Shown piece after piece: positions 1 to 7,134 of a stretch of DNA of 64,000 nt. Each line of letters opens with the position of its first letter. Position 1 is the stretch's first letter. A model generated the notes under the pieces. It was given only the letters and a program-made list of their open reading frames with translations, was not told the DNA's origin and ran no database searches. The translations under genes and the position numbers were made by a program. The stretch comes from Neorhizobium tomejilense (GTDB taxonomy: Bacteria > Pseudomonadota > Alphaproteobacteria > Rhizobiales > Rhizobiaceae): the NCBI GenBank assembly GCA_002968845.1, contig PVBG01000009.1, positions 147,545 through 211,544 on the forward strand. Direction: 5' to 3'.

Positions 1-836
1 GTGCCAAACAGGAAGGTATGTACCCGGGTGCGTTTTTCGGTCAGCGCATGCAGAAAATGCAGGAAGATGCGGGTGTACTGGCTCATCGAGCCGGAAATGT
101 CGGCAAGCACGACCAGCGGTGGCGGCGCGGTCTTGCGTTCGCGGAACCGCGGCAAGATGAGATCGCCGCCGCTCTTCATCGCCTGGCGCATGGTGGCGCG
201 CGGGTCGATCCTCGGCGGGCGGCTGGACGGCCGGAACCGCCGAGTCGCCACCTTGTCCAAGGGCAGAGCGAGCTTGACCAATTGGCGCCGGGCTTCGGCC
301 AGTTCCGCCGCGCTCATCTGGGCGAAATCCATGCGCTTGAGGATTTCGCCGGCAGAGGTCGTGAAGCGGGAGTCCACTTCGATCTCCGGCGGTTTCTTGC
401 GGTTCGGGGTCTCCGGTTGGTCGGCGGTCAGCGCCTCGCTGACGCGGGTGGCGCCAGCCTTCTGCTTTTCCCTTTCGCGATTGTCGACAGCCTTCGGCGA
501 CATCATCGCAATCATCTTGCCGACCAGATCGCGGGAACGCCAGAACAGGCGAAAGGCCTCGTCGAAGACAGGCTGGTCCTCGTGGCGCTTGACGAAGACG
601 GCCGACAGCGCCGCGTGGAATTCCTCGCGCGAACCGATGCCGATCGCATCGACCGCGGCAATCGCGTCGCCGGCAGCGGCCGGCCCGGTCTTCAGCCCGG
701 CACGGCGCAATACACGCGAAAAATAGACGAGATTGTCGGCGAGCCGGCCATCATCGCCAGACCTCCCCACACCGAACCCTGCAATGCCGGCCGGAACCGG
801 GGGCACGATCATTCCGTCGTCGCTCAAGCCTGCCAT
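1..836 (-). CDS. CoxE-like VWA domain protein (3' end cut by window edge)
   Basis: The frame runs from an ATG at 836 to the left edge of the window, so only the first 278 codons are seen and the C-terminus is missing. An N-terminal helical region resembles CoxE/DUF58-type proteins (LVYFSRVLRRAGL, then VFDEAFRLFWRSRD). It is followed by a von Willebrand A fold with the MIDAS motif ADISGSMSQY near the end of the visible part. The start lies 5 bp after the stop of the upstream MoxR ATPase gene, so the two are probably co-transcribed. MoxR/VWA pairs generally act as a chaperone couple for metal-centre insertion or complex assembly; the client here is not visible. Family assignment is firm and specific role unknown. 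Confidence 0.85.
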   Translation of the reverse strand, partial: MAGLSDDGMIVPPVPAGIAGFGVGRSGDDGRLADNLVYFSRVLRRAGLKTGPAAAGDAIAAVDAIGIGSREEFHAALSAVFVKRHEDQPVFDEAFRLFWRSRDLVGKMIAMMSPKAVDNREREKQKAGATRVSEALTADQPETPNRKKPPEIEVDSRFTTSAGEILKRMDFAQMSAAELAEARRQLVKLALPLDKVATRRFRPSSRPPRIDPRATMRQAMKSGGDLILPRFRERKTAPPPLVVLADISGSMSQYTRIFLHFLHALTEKRTRVHTFLFG

Positions 837-841
837 AGCCC

Positions 842-1777
842 CTATCCCGCTGCCAGAAGTTCGGCCTTCACTTCGGAAAGCACGCGCTCGCCCTCGCCGC
901 CTTTGATGCGGGCGATATCGTCCTGATATTTCAAGAGCGTTCCGAGCGTATCGGCGATCGTTTCCGGATCGAGCGCGATCCGGTCGAGCTCGGTCAGCGC
1001 CGTCGCCCAGTCGATGGTTTCAGCGACGCCCGGGTTCTTGAAGAGATCGACTGTCCGCAGCCTCTGCACATAGGCGACCACCTGCCGCGACAGGGTTTCG
1101 GAGCATTGCGGCACCTTGCGGCGGATGATCTCCAGTTCCTGTGCCGCATCCGGATAATCGACCCAGTGATACAGGCAGCGCCGCTTCAGCGCGTCATGGA
1201 TTTCGCGGGTGCGGTTGGTGGTGATGATGACGATCGGCGGCTCCTCGGCCTTGATCGTCCCAAGTTCCGGGATCGTCACCTGGAAGTCGGACAGCACTTC
1301 CAGGAGGAACGCTTCGAAGGCCTCGTCCGTGCGGTCGAGCTCGTCGATCAGGAAGACCGGCGCCGGACCACCCGGCTGGCCTAGCGCCTGCAGCACCGGC
1401 CGGCGGATCAGGTGGCGTTCGGAAAACAGATCCGCCTCGATGCGCGTGCGATCCTTGACGCCGGATGCTTCCGAAAGCCGGATGTCCAGCATCTGGGCCG
1501 GATAATTCCATTCGTAGACCGCCGAGGAGATATCGAGGCCCTCGTAACACTGCAGCCGGATCAGCGGCCGGTTCAAGGCCTTGGCCAGCGTCTTGGCGAT
1601 CTCGGTCTTGCCGACGCCGGCTTCGCCCTCGAGGAAGAGCGGGCGCTTCATCTTCAGCGCCAGGAAGATCACCGTGCCGAGCGAGCGTCCGGCAAGATAA
1701 TCCTCGGCGCCCAAAAGCGCGATCGTCTCGTCGATCGAGGTCGGTAGAGCGCTCGTTTTTCCTTCAGGCATAATCAC
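842..1777 (-). CDS. MoxR family AAA+ ATPase
   Basis: A 311-residue AAA+ ATPase. Walker A is GEAGVGKT at about residue 52, Walker B is VFLIDELDR near residue 140, and a sensor-1 region (IITTNRTREIHDAL) and an arginine-rich ALKRRCLYHWVDYP segment follow. These are standard features of the MoxR/CoxD branch. It sits directly upstream of the VWA protein on the same strand with a 5 bp gap, the usual MoxR-VWA arrangement, which suggests ATP-driven remodelling of a target together with that partner. No cox or mox structural genes are in view, so the target cannot be named. Confidence 0.9.
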   Translation of the reverse strand: MIMPEGKTSALPTSIDETIALLGAEDYLAGRSLGTVIFLALKMKRPLFLEGEAGVGKTEIAKTLAKALNRPLIRLQCYEGLDISSAVYEWNYPAQMLDIRLSEASGVKDRTRIEADLFSERHLIRRPVLQALGQPGGPAPVFLIDELDRTDEAFEAFLLEVLSDFQVTIPELGTIKAEEPPIVIITTNRTREIHDALKRRCLYHWVDYPDAAQELEIIRRKVPQCSETLSRQVVAYVQRLRTVDLFKNPGVAETIDWATALTELDRIALDPETIADTLGTLLKYQDDIARIKGGEGERVLSEVKAELLAAG

Positions 1778-1795
1778 ACCCTTTCAGACGGCATC

Positions 1796-2296
1796 CTATA
1801 AGCTGCGAAAGCCGCGATCCAGATAGATGAGCGAGGGGTTCGCCTCGCCGAAATGCATGGCCTTCACCTCGCCGAACATGACGAAATGGGTCGAAACCCG
1901 TTTTATGTCGGTCAGCCGGCAATCGAAGCTGACGACGGCATCGGCCAGCACCGGAGCGCCGGTCACCAGCGTCTTCCAATTTCCGAGCGCAAACCGCTCC
2001 TCGGCGGGAATGCCGCTCAGGCCCGCAAACCCCGTCGCCAGCGCCTGATGATGCGCCGCCAGCGAATTCAAAGCAAAGACGCCGCTCCTCTCGAAGATGG
2101 CATTGCTCGCGTTGCTGCCGTTCAGGCAGACGAGCACGGTCGGCGGGTTGTCCGAGACAGAACAGGCTGCCGTCACCGTCACGCCGCGCCGCACGCCTTC
2201 GAATTCCGTCGTCACAACCTGGACGTGGCCAGCGTATCGTGCCATGCCGTTCCGGTAGTGGACGGGATCGAGGAAAGGCTGGTCCGTCAAAGGCAT
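1796..2296 (-). CDS. flavin reductase family protein
   Basis: A 166-residue protein with the FMN-binding split-barrel signature of the HpaC/RutF family: an N-terminal MARYAGHVQVVTTE segment, then GVTVTAACSVSDNPPTVLVCLN and NAIFERSGVFALNSLA. Members reduce FMN or FAD with NAD(P)H to supply a partner monooxygenase. No oxygenase is adjacent, so the partner is unknown. It ends 18 bp before the MoxR gene start on the same strand and could share that transcript. The SD before ATG 2296 is weak (AAGAG). It is divergent from the binding-protein gene at 2471. Confidence 0.85.
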   Translation of the reverse strand: MPLTDQPFLDPVHYRNGMARYAGHVQVVTTEFEGVRRGVTVTAACSVSDNPPTVLVCLNGSNASNAIFERSGVFALNSLAAHHQALATGFAGLSGIPAEERFALGNWKTLVTGAPVLADAVVSFDCRLTDIKRVSTHFVMFGEVKAMHFGEANPSLIYLDRGFRSL

Positions 2297-2470
2297 CTCT
2301 TGAAAGGCATCGGAGGACTGCTGTCAGTCCCGCATTACTCTTCGAGATATGGTGGCAAAAACCCTTGATGTCCACCGGAGTTGCGGCTTTTTACTTCGAC
2401 AAGCCGATTCTCTTTGACGGCTGCGATCAGAAAGCTAAATGTCGCTTCAAGAAAGAATCCCAGGAAAAAC

Positions 2471-3544
2471 ATGACAGCACGACGTTTCATCATCGCCGGA
2501 CTGCTGGCTTCGTTTCTAGGATGCGGATCGGCACCGGCGGCAGTGATCGGGGTGGTCGCGCCGCGCTCCGGCCCATACGCACCGCTTGGCACCCAAGTCT
2601 TTCAGGGCGCACGCGCGGCAGCGGAGGCGGGCGGCGACACCGTCGTCGAGATCGATGAGAGCTGCGATGAAAACGGTGGCGCTACCGCCGCCAAGGGCCT
2701 CGCCAACGCGAAAGTGTCCGCCGCGGTCGGTTTCCTCTGCGTCGAGACGCTATCCACCGCGTTGCCGCTGCTAAAGGCCGCACAGATCCCGGCCATTACC
2801 GTCTCGGTGCGCTCGAAAATCCTGATGGAAGACACGTTGCGCAACGGCTGGCCGTTCTTCCGCATGGCGCCAGCCGAAGGCGACGAGGCGGAGAAACTGT
2901 CCGAAACCATTCTCAGCATCTGGAAGGCGGAGCCGATCGCGCTGGTCGAGGACGGCACGATCTACGGCCGCGAGCTCGCCAGCGCCATCCGTCAGCGCCT
3001 CGAACCGATGGGCATCACGCCGATCTTCACCGACACGTTCCGGCCTGGCCAGGAGCAGCAGGTGGCGCTGGTGCGCCGGCTCGCCAAGGCGGGCGCGAGC
3101 CATGTGTTCGTCGGCGGCGACCGCAACGACATGGCGATCATCGCCCGCGACGGCGCTTCGGAGAACTTTCCCCTCACCTTGCTTGGCGGCGACAACCTGC
3201 GTGCGGCCAACCGTCCGGTGCCCCTGCGCGAGGGCGTCCTGGCCGTCGCCCTCCCCGACTATGCCACCCTGCCCTCCGCGGCAGCGGCCGTCGCAGCCCT
3301 GCGCGCGAAAAATATCGACGCGGACGGTTATCTGCTGCCGGCCTATGCCGCGACCGAACTTGTTCACCAGGCGGTGACCGCGGCGGCAGGCCAGCCGCTG
3401 GCACAGACGATCGGCAGCCGCTCCTTCAACACCGTGATCGGCCCGATCGCCTTCGATCGCGGTCATGAACTGAGGGACAATCCGTTCCGCCTGCTCGAAT
3501 GGCGGGGATCCACGTTCATCCTCTCGCGTCCGGCGACAGACTGA
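2471..3544 (+). CDS. ABC transporter substrate-binding protein, branched-chain amino acid type
   Basis: A 357-residue periplasmic binding protein. I take ATG 2471, 8 nt after an AGGA motif, rather than an in-frame TTG at 2381, because a clean export signal follows (MTARRFIIAGLLASFL, then a small-residue cleavage region APAA). The mature part has the type I fold of Leu/Ile/Val-binding proteins: VIGVVAPRSGPYAPLG at the start, AAVGFLCVETLSTALPLL, RNGWPFFRMAPAEGDEAE and SHVFVGGDRNDMAIIARD. No permease or ATPase genes adjoin it, so it is an orphan component or a sensor-type binding protein. The ligand is unknown. Confidence 0.8.
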   Translation: MTARRFIIAGLLASFLGCGSAPAAVIGVVAPRSGPYAPLGTQVFQGARAAAEAGGDTVVEIDESCDENGGATAAKGLANAKVSAAVGFLCVETLSTALPLLKAAQIPAITVSVRSKILMEDTLRNGWPFFRMAPAEGDEAEKLSETILSIWKAEPIALVEDGTIYGRELASAIRQRLEPMGITPIFTDTFRPGQEQQVALVRRLAKAGASHVFVGGDRNDMAIIARDGASENFPLTLLGGDNLRAANRPVPLREGVLAVALPDYATLPSAAAAVAALRAKNIDADGYLLPAYAATELVHQAVTAAAGQPLAQTIGSRSFNTVIGPIAFDRGHELRDNPFRLLEWRGSTFILSRPATD

Positions 3545-3605
3545 CGATTGTTCCGCCCGCGCCGCAATGTTAGAGGGACCGTCGACAACCGGAGACTTTC
3601 GACCC

Positions 3606-4295
3606 ATGACGCTCGCCACCGCCCTGCCGATCCGCATCGCCCCGTCCATTCTCGCGGCCGATTTTTCAAAGCTCGGCCAGGAAGTGCGCGACGCCGTCGA
3701 GGCGGGAGCCGAGTGGGTCCATCTCGACGTGATGGACGGGCATTTCGTGCCGAACATCTCGTTCGGTCCTGACGTCATCAAGTCGCTGCGACCTTACACT
3801 ACCGCGTTTTTCGATTGCCACCTGATGATTTCGCCGGCCGATCCCTACCTCGAAGCCTTCGCCAAGGCCGGATGCGACGGCATTACCGTGCATGTCGAGG
3901 CAGGGCCGCATCTGCACCGCTCGCTTCAGACGATCCGCTCGCTCGGCAAGAAGGTCGGCGTCACGCTCAACCCGGCAACGCCGCTCTCGGCGATCGAAAA
4001 CGTGCTGGATGATATCGACCTGATCCTGATCATGAGCGTCAATCCGGGCTTCGGCGGCCAGAAGTTCATTCCCGCGATGACCGACAAGATCCGCGCTGCC
4101 AAGGCGATGATCGGCAGCCGGCCGATCGAGCTGGAAGTCGATGGCGGCATTACCGCCGATACGATCGGCGCGGCAACCGCTGCAGGCGCCAATGTCTTCG
4201 TTGCCGGATCTGCGGTTTACAAAGGCGAAGGAATCGCGGCCTATCGTGAGAACATCGCGCGGCTGAAAGCTGCGGCGGAGGACGGAAGCAGATGA
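3606..4295 (+). CDS. rpe: ribulose-phosphate 3-epimerase
   Basis: A 229-residue TIM-barrel enzyme interconverting ribulose 5-phosphate and xylulose 5-phosphate in the pentose phosphate pathway. Signature segments are intact: IAPSILAADFSKLG, the metal-site motif VHLDVMDGHFVPN, DCHLMI, the phosphate-binding MSVNPGFGGQKF, and LEVDGGIT with its catalytic aspartate. ATG 3606 gives the normal family length; an upstream ATG at 3567 would add 13 unlikely residues. Its stop overlaps the start of the next gene by 4 bp (ATGA), so the two are translationally coupled. Confidence 0.97.
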   Translation: MTLATALPIRIAPSILAADFSKLGQEVRDAVEAGAEWVHLDVMDGHFVPNISFGPDVIKSLRPYTTAFFDCHLMISPADPYLEAFAKAGCDGITVHVEAGPHLHRSLQTIRSLGKKVGVTLNPATPLSAIENVLDDIDLILIMSVNPGFGGQKFIPAMTDKIRAAKAMIGSRPIELEVDGGITADTIGAATAAGANVFVAGSAVYKGEGIAAYRENIARLKAAAEDGSR

Positions 4296-5029
4296 TATCA
4301 GCCTTGCGATCTTCGGTTCCGGCACTTGCGGCGATGTTGTTCGCCGGTTCCACATCCGCGGCCGATATCGCAAGCGTCCGCCCGATCGGCTTTTCCTCCG
4401 ACGGCGCGGTTTTCGCTTTCGAGGAATACGGCATCCAGGACGGATCCGGCTTCCCCTATGCCAATATCTACGCGCTCGACCTCAACAAGGATACCTACCT
4501 GCCGGGAACGCCGTACCGCGTCCGGCTGGAACAGGATGGAGCGACGATCGCCAAGGCCCGCTGGCAGGTGCACAATGATGCGGATGGGATGATCGAAACC
4601 CACGAGCTCGCCAATCATCCAGGCGAACTCGTCGCATTCAACCCGATCACCGAGATCGGCAACGAGCCCCATCAGCTGCGCTATCGCAGCGTTCCGGCCG
4701 TACCGCCGGTCGGAGAAGCCAATACGCTTGTCCTCGACGAAGTCCCGCAACCGCTCGGGCCCCAATGTGAAGGCATAGTCGAAAAGACGGTCTCCTTGCG
4801 CCTTCGCTTTACCGAGCGGAACGGGAAGCCTGTCAACGACGTGGTTCACGAAGACCAGCGCATTCCAGCCTCCCGCGGCTGCGTCACCGGTTACCGGCTC
4901 GCCGGTGTCGTCAGCGGCTCGTCGCTCGAAGGCGCTCCGGTGGAAGTCGCGTTGATCATGGTCCTCAGCGCCGGTTTCGAGGGCCAGAACGGACGCTGGA
5001 TCGCCGTTCCGGTCAAGACAACGCCCTAA
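4292..5029 (+). CDS. DUF2259 predicted secreted protein
   Basis: A 245-residue protein that starts inside the rpe stop codon (ATGA overlap). An N-terminal signal peptide (SALRSSVPALAAMLFAGSTSA, cleavage near residue 23) precedes a beta-rich region: VRPIGFSSDGAVFAFEEYG, ANIYALDLNKD, and a C-terminal GRWIAVPV. This matches the pattern of DUF2259 proteins, which are periplasmic and uncharacterised. Coupling to rpe is probably positional and need not mean a shared function. Confidence 0.75.
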   Translation: MISALRSSVPALAAMLFAGSTSAADIASVRPIGFSSDGAVFAFEEYGIQDGSGFPYANIYALDLNKDTYLPGTPYRVRLEQDGATIAKARWQVHNDADGMIETHELANHPGELVAFNPITEIGNEPHQLRYRSVPAVPPVGEANTLVLDEVPQPLGPQCEGIVEKTVSLRLRFTERNGKPVNDVVHEDQRIPASRGCVTGYRLAGVVSGSSLEGAPVEVALIMVLSAGFEGQNGRWIAVPVKTTP

Positions 5030-5114
5030 TCCTGTTTGATTGCCTCAAAAACTTGAGCTTCGCCGCGCTTCTTGCTACAGCGCAGCCGACACTCGTGAAG
5101 GAAACGACAAGCCC

Positions 5115-6422
5115 ATGATCCCCCGTTACTCGCGGCCCGAAATGGTCGCCATCTGGTCGCCCGAAACAAAGTTCCGCATCTGGTTCGAGATCGAGGCTCA
5201 TGCCTGCGATGCGCTTGCGGCAATCGGCGTGATCCCGAAGTCGGCAGCGGAGACGATCTGGGCAAAGGGTGGCTCGGCCACGTTCGACGTTGCCCGCATC
5301 GACGAGATCGAAGCCGTCACCAAACATGACGTCATCGCCTTCCTGACCCACCTTGCCGAATTCGTCGGCCCGGACAGCCGCTTCATCCATCAGGGCATGA
5401 CGTCTTCCGACGTGCTCGACACCTGCTTCAGTGTCCAACTCGTGCGCGCCACGGACCTGCTGATCGCCGATATCGACAAGCTGCTCGAAGCGCTAAAGCG
5501 CCGCGCCTTCGAGCACAAGGACACGGTCACGATCGGCCGCAGCCACGGCATCCACGCTGAGCCGACAACGTTCGGCGTCAAGCTCGCCCAGGCCTATGCG
5601 GAATTCGACCGCAACAAGACGCGCCTGCTCGAAGCTCGCGACGAAATCGCCACCTGCGCGATTTCCGGCGCCGTCGGCACGTTTGCCAATATCGACCCCC
5701 GCGTCGAGGAACACGTCGCCGCAGCCCTGGGCCTGAAGCCGGAACCGGTCTCGACCCAGGTCATTCCGCGTGATCGTCACGCCATGTATTTCGCCATATT
5801 GGGTGTGATCGCCTCGTCGATCGAACGGCTGTCGATCGAGGTCCGCCACCTGCAGCGCACCGAAGTCCTCGAAGCGGAAGAGTTTTTCTCGCCGGGCCAG
5901 AAGGGCTCGTCTGCCATGCCGCACAAGCGCAACCCGGTGCTGACCGAGAACCTGACGGGCCTTGCCCGCATGGTGCGCTCCTACGCGTTGCCGGCGATGG
6001 AGAATGTGGCGCTCTGGCACGAGCGGGATATTTCGCACTCCTCCGTCGAGCGCATGATCGGCCCGGACGCGACGGTAACGCTCGATTTCGCGCTGGCGCG
6101 CATGAGCAGCGTGATCGACAAGCTGCTCGTCTATCCTGAGAACATGATGAAGAACATGAACAAGTTCCGCGGGCTTGTTCACTCGCAGCGGGTGCTGCTT
6201 GCCCTTACGCAAGCCGGGATCTCCCGCGAGGACGCCTACCGTCTCGTGCAGCGCAACGCGATGCGGGTCTGGGAAGAAGGCAAGGATTTTCTCGAGGAAC
6301 TGCTGGCGGACCAGGAAGTCCGTGCCGCACTTTCCGAAGAGGACCTGCGCGAAAAATTCGACCTCGGCTATCACACCAAACACGTGGACACGATCTTCCG
6401 CCGGGTCTTCGGCGAGGCTTGA
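5115..6422 (+). CDS. purB: adenylosuccinate lyase
   Basis: A 435-residue fumarase/aspartase superfamily enzyme that removes fumarate from SAICAR and from adenylosuccinate, so it serves both IMP and AMP synthesis. The superfamily signature GSSAMPHKRNPV is intact (catalytic serine loop), with TSSDVLDT and IGRSHGIHAEP upstream (general acid/base histidines). ATG 5115 begins MIPRYSRPEM, the normal N-terminus of the short bacterial PurB type; the frame is open upstream but not protein-like. Other purine genes (purC, S, Q, L) lie 4-10 kb downstream on the same strand. Confidence 0.97.
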   Translation: MIPRYSRPEMVAIWSPETKFRIWFEIEAHACDALAAIGVIPKSAAETIWAKGGSATFDVARIDEIEAVTKHDVIAFLTHLAEFVGPDSRFIHQGMTSSDVLDTCFSVQLVRATDLLIADIDKLLEALKRRAFEHKDTVTIGRSHGIHAEPTTFGVKLAQAYAEFDRNKTRLLEARDEIATCAISGAVGTFANIDPRVEEHVAAALGLKPEPVSTQVIPRDRHAMYFAILGVIASSIERLSIEVRHLQRTEVLEAEEFFSPGQKGSSAMPHKRNPVLTENLTGLARMVRSYALPAMENVALWHERDISHSSVERMIGPDATVTLDFALARMSSVIDKLLVYPENMMKNMNKFRGLVHSQRVLLALTQAGISREDAYRLVQRNAMRVWEEGKDFLEELLADQEVRAALSEEDLREKFDLGYHTKHVDTIFRRVFGEA

Positions 6423-6453
6423 TCTTGACCCTCTGCGAACACAGATAAGCGCC

Positions 6454-7008
6454 ATGAAGGCATCCGAAGCAGATATATTGATCGTCCCCGGCTACACCAA
6501 TTCCGGGCCGCATCACTGGCAGACCCGTTGGGAGCAGAAGCTGACGACGGCCCGCCGGGTCGAGCAGGAGGAATGGTCGAAGCCGGTGCGCGAGGACTGG
6601 GTCACACGTGTCGCCGAAGAGGTGAACCGTGCGACACGGCCCGTCGTCATCGTCGCCCATTCGCTCGGGATCCCGACCGTCATTCACGCCGTTCCGCTGT
6701 TCACGAAACCGGTGGCCGGCGCCTTTTTCGTGGCTCCGCCGGAAGTGGACAATTCCTCCATCCGGCCCAGGCACCTGCAGACCTTCGGCCCCTACCCGCG
6801 TGATCCGCTTCCCTTCCCGTCTCTGACGGTCGCAAGCCGCAACGATCCCTTCGGCTCCTATGAACATGCGGACGACATCGCTTCCGCCTGGGGCTCGATG
6901 CTGGTCGATGCCGGGGAAGCCGGCCACATCAACCAGGATTCCGGCCATGGGCCGTGGCCGGAAGGCACAATGGTTTTTGCCCAGTTTCTCAGTCGCCTCA
7001 AGCCTTGA
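6454..7008 (+). CDS. RBBP9/YdeN family serine hydrolase
   Basis: A 184-residue compact alpha/beta hydrolase. The N-terminal DILIVPGYTNSGPHHWQTRW segment is typical of the RBBP9/YdeN family. The nucleophile elbow is VAHSLG (Ser70), the acid is probably in ASRNDPFGSYEHA, and the histidine in DSGHGPWPEG. No signal peptide is seen, so it should be cytoplasmic. It begins 31 bp after purB and may be read through from it. The substrate is unknown. Confidence 0.85.
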   Translation: MKASEADILIVPGYTNSGPHHWQTRWEQKLTTARRVEQEEWSKPVREDWVTRVAEEVNRATRPVVIVAHSLGIPTVIHAVPLFTKPVAGAFFVAPPEVDNSSIRPRHLQTFGPYPRDPLPFPSLTVASRNDPFGSYEHADDIASAWGSMLVDAGEAGHINQDSGHGPWPEGTMVFAQFLSRLKP

Positions 7009-7134
7009 AAATAGGACGGAATGGGCGCTGGCCCCTAATTTTGGGGTGCGTCAATTCGAACAGCATTTTTAAGCTGGACTTAATTGACACTTGCTAAGGT
7101 GCGCGCTCGTTTTCTAGCGCGCCAGGCTGTGCCG

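Noticed and set aside
1..926. Plus-strand open frames at the left edge.
   Set aside because: The minus strand encodes a VWA protein with an intact MIDAS motif in the same place, coupled to MoxR; the plus frames lack recognisable sequence.
2381..2470. A TTG start extending the binding protein by 30 residues.
   Set aside because: The extension would bury the export signal that begins cleanly at ATG 2471.
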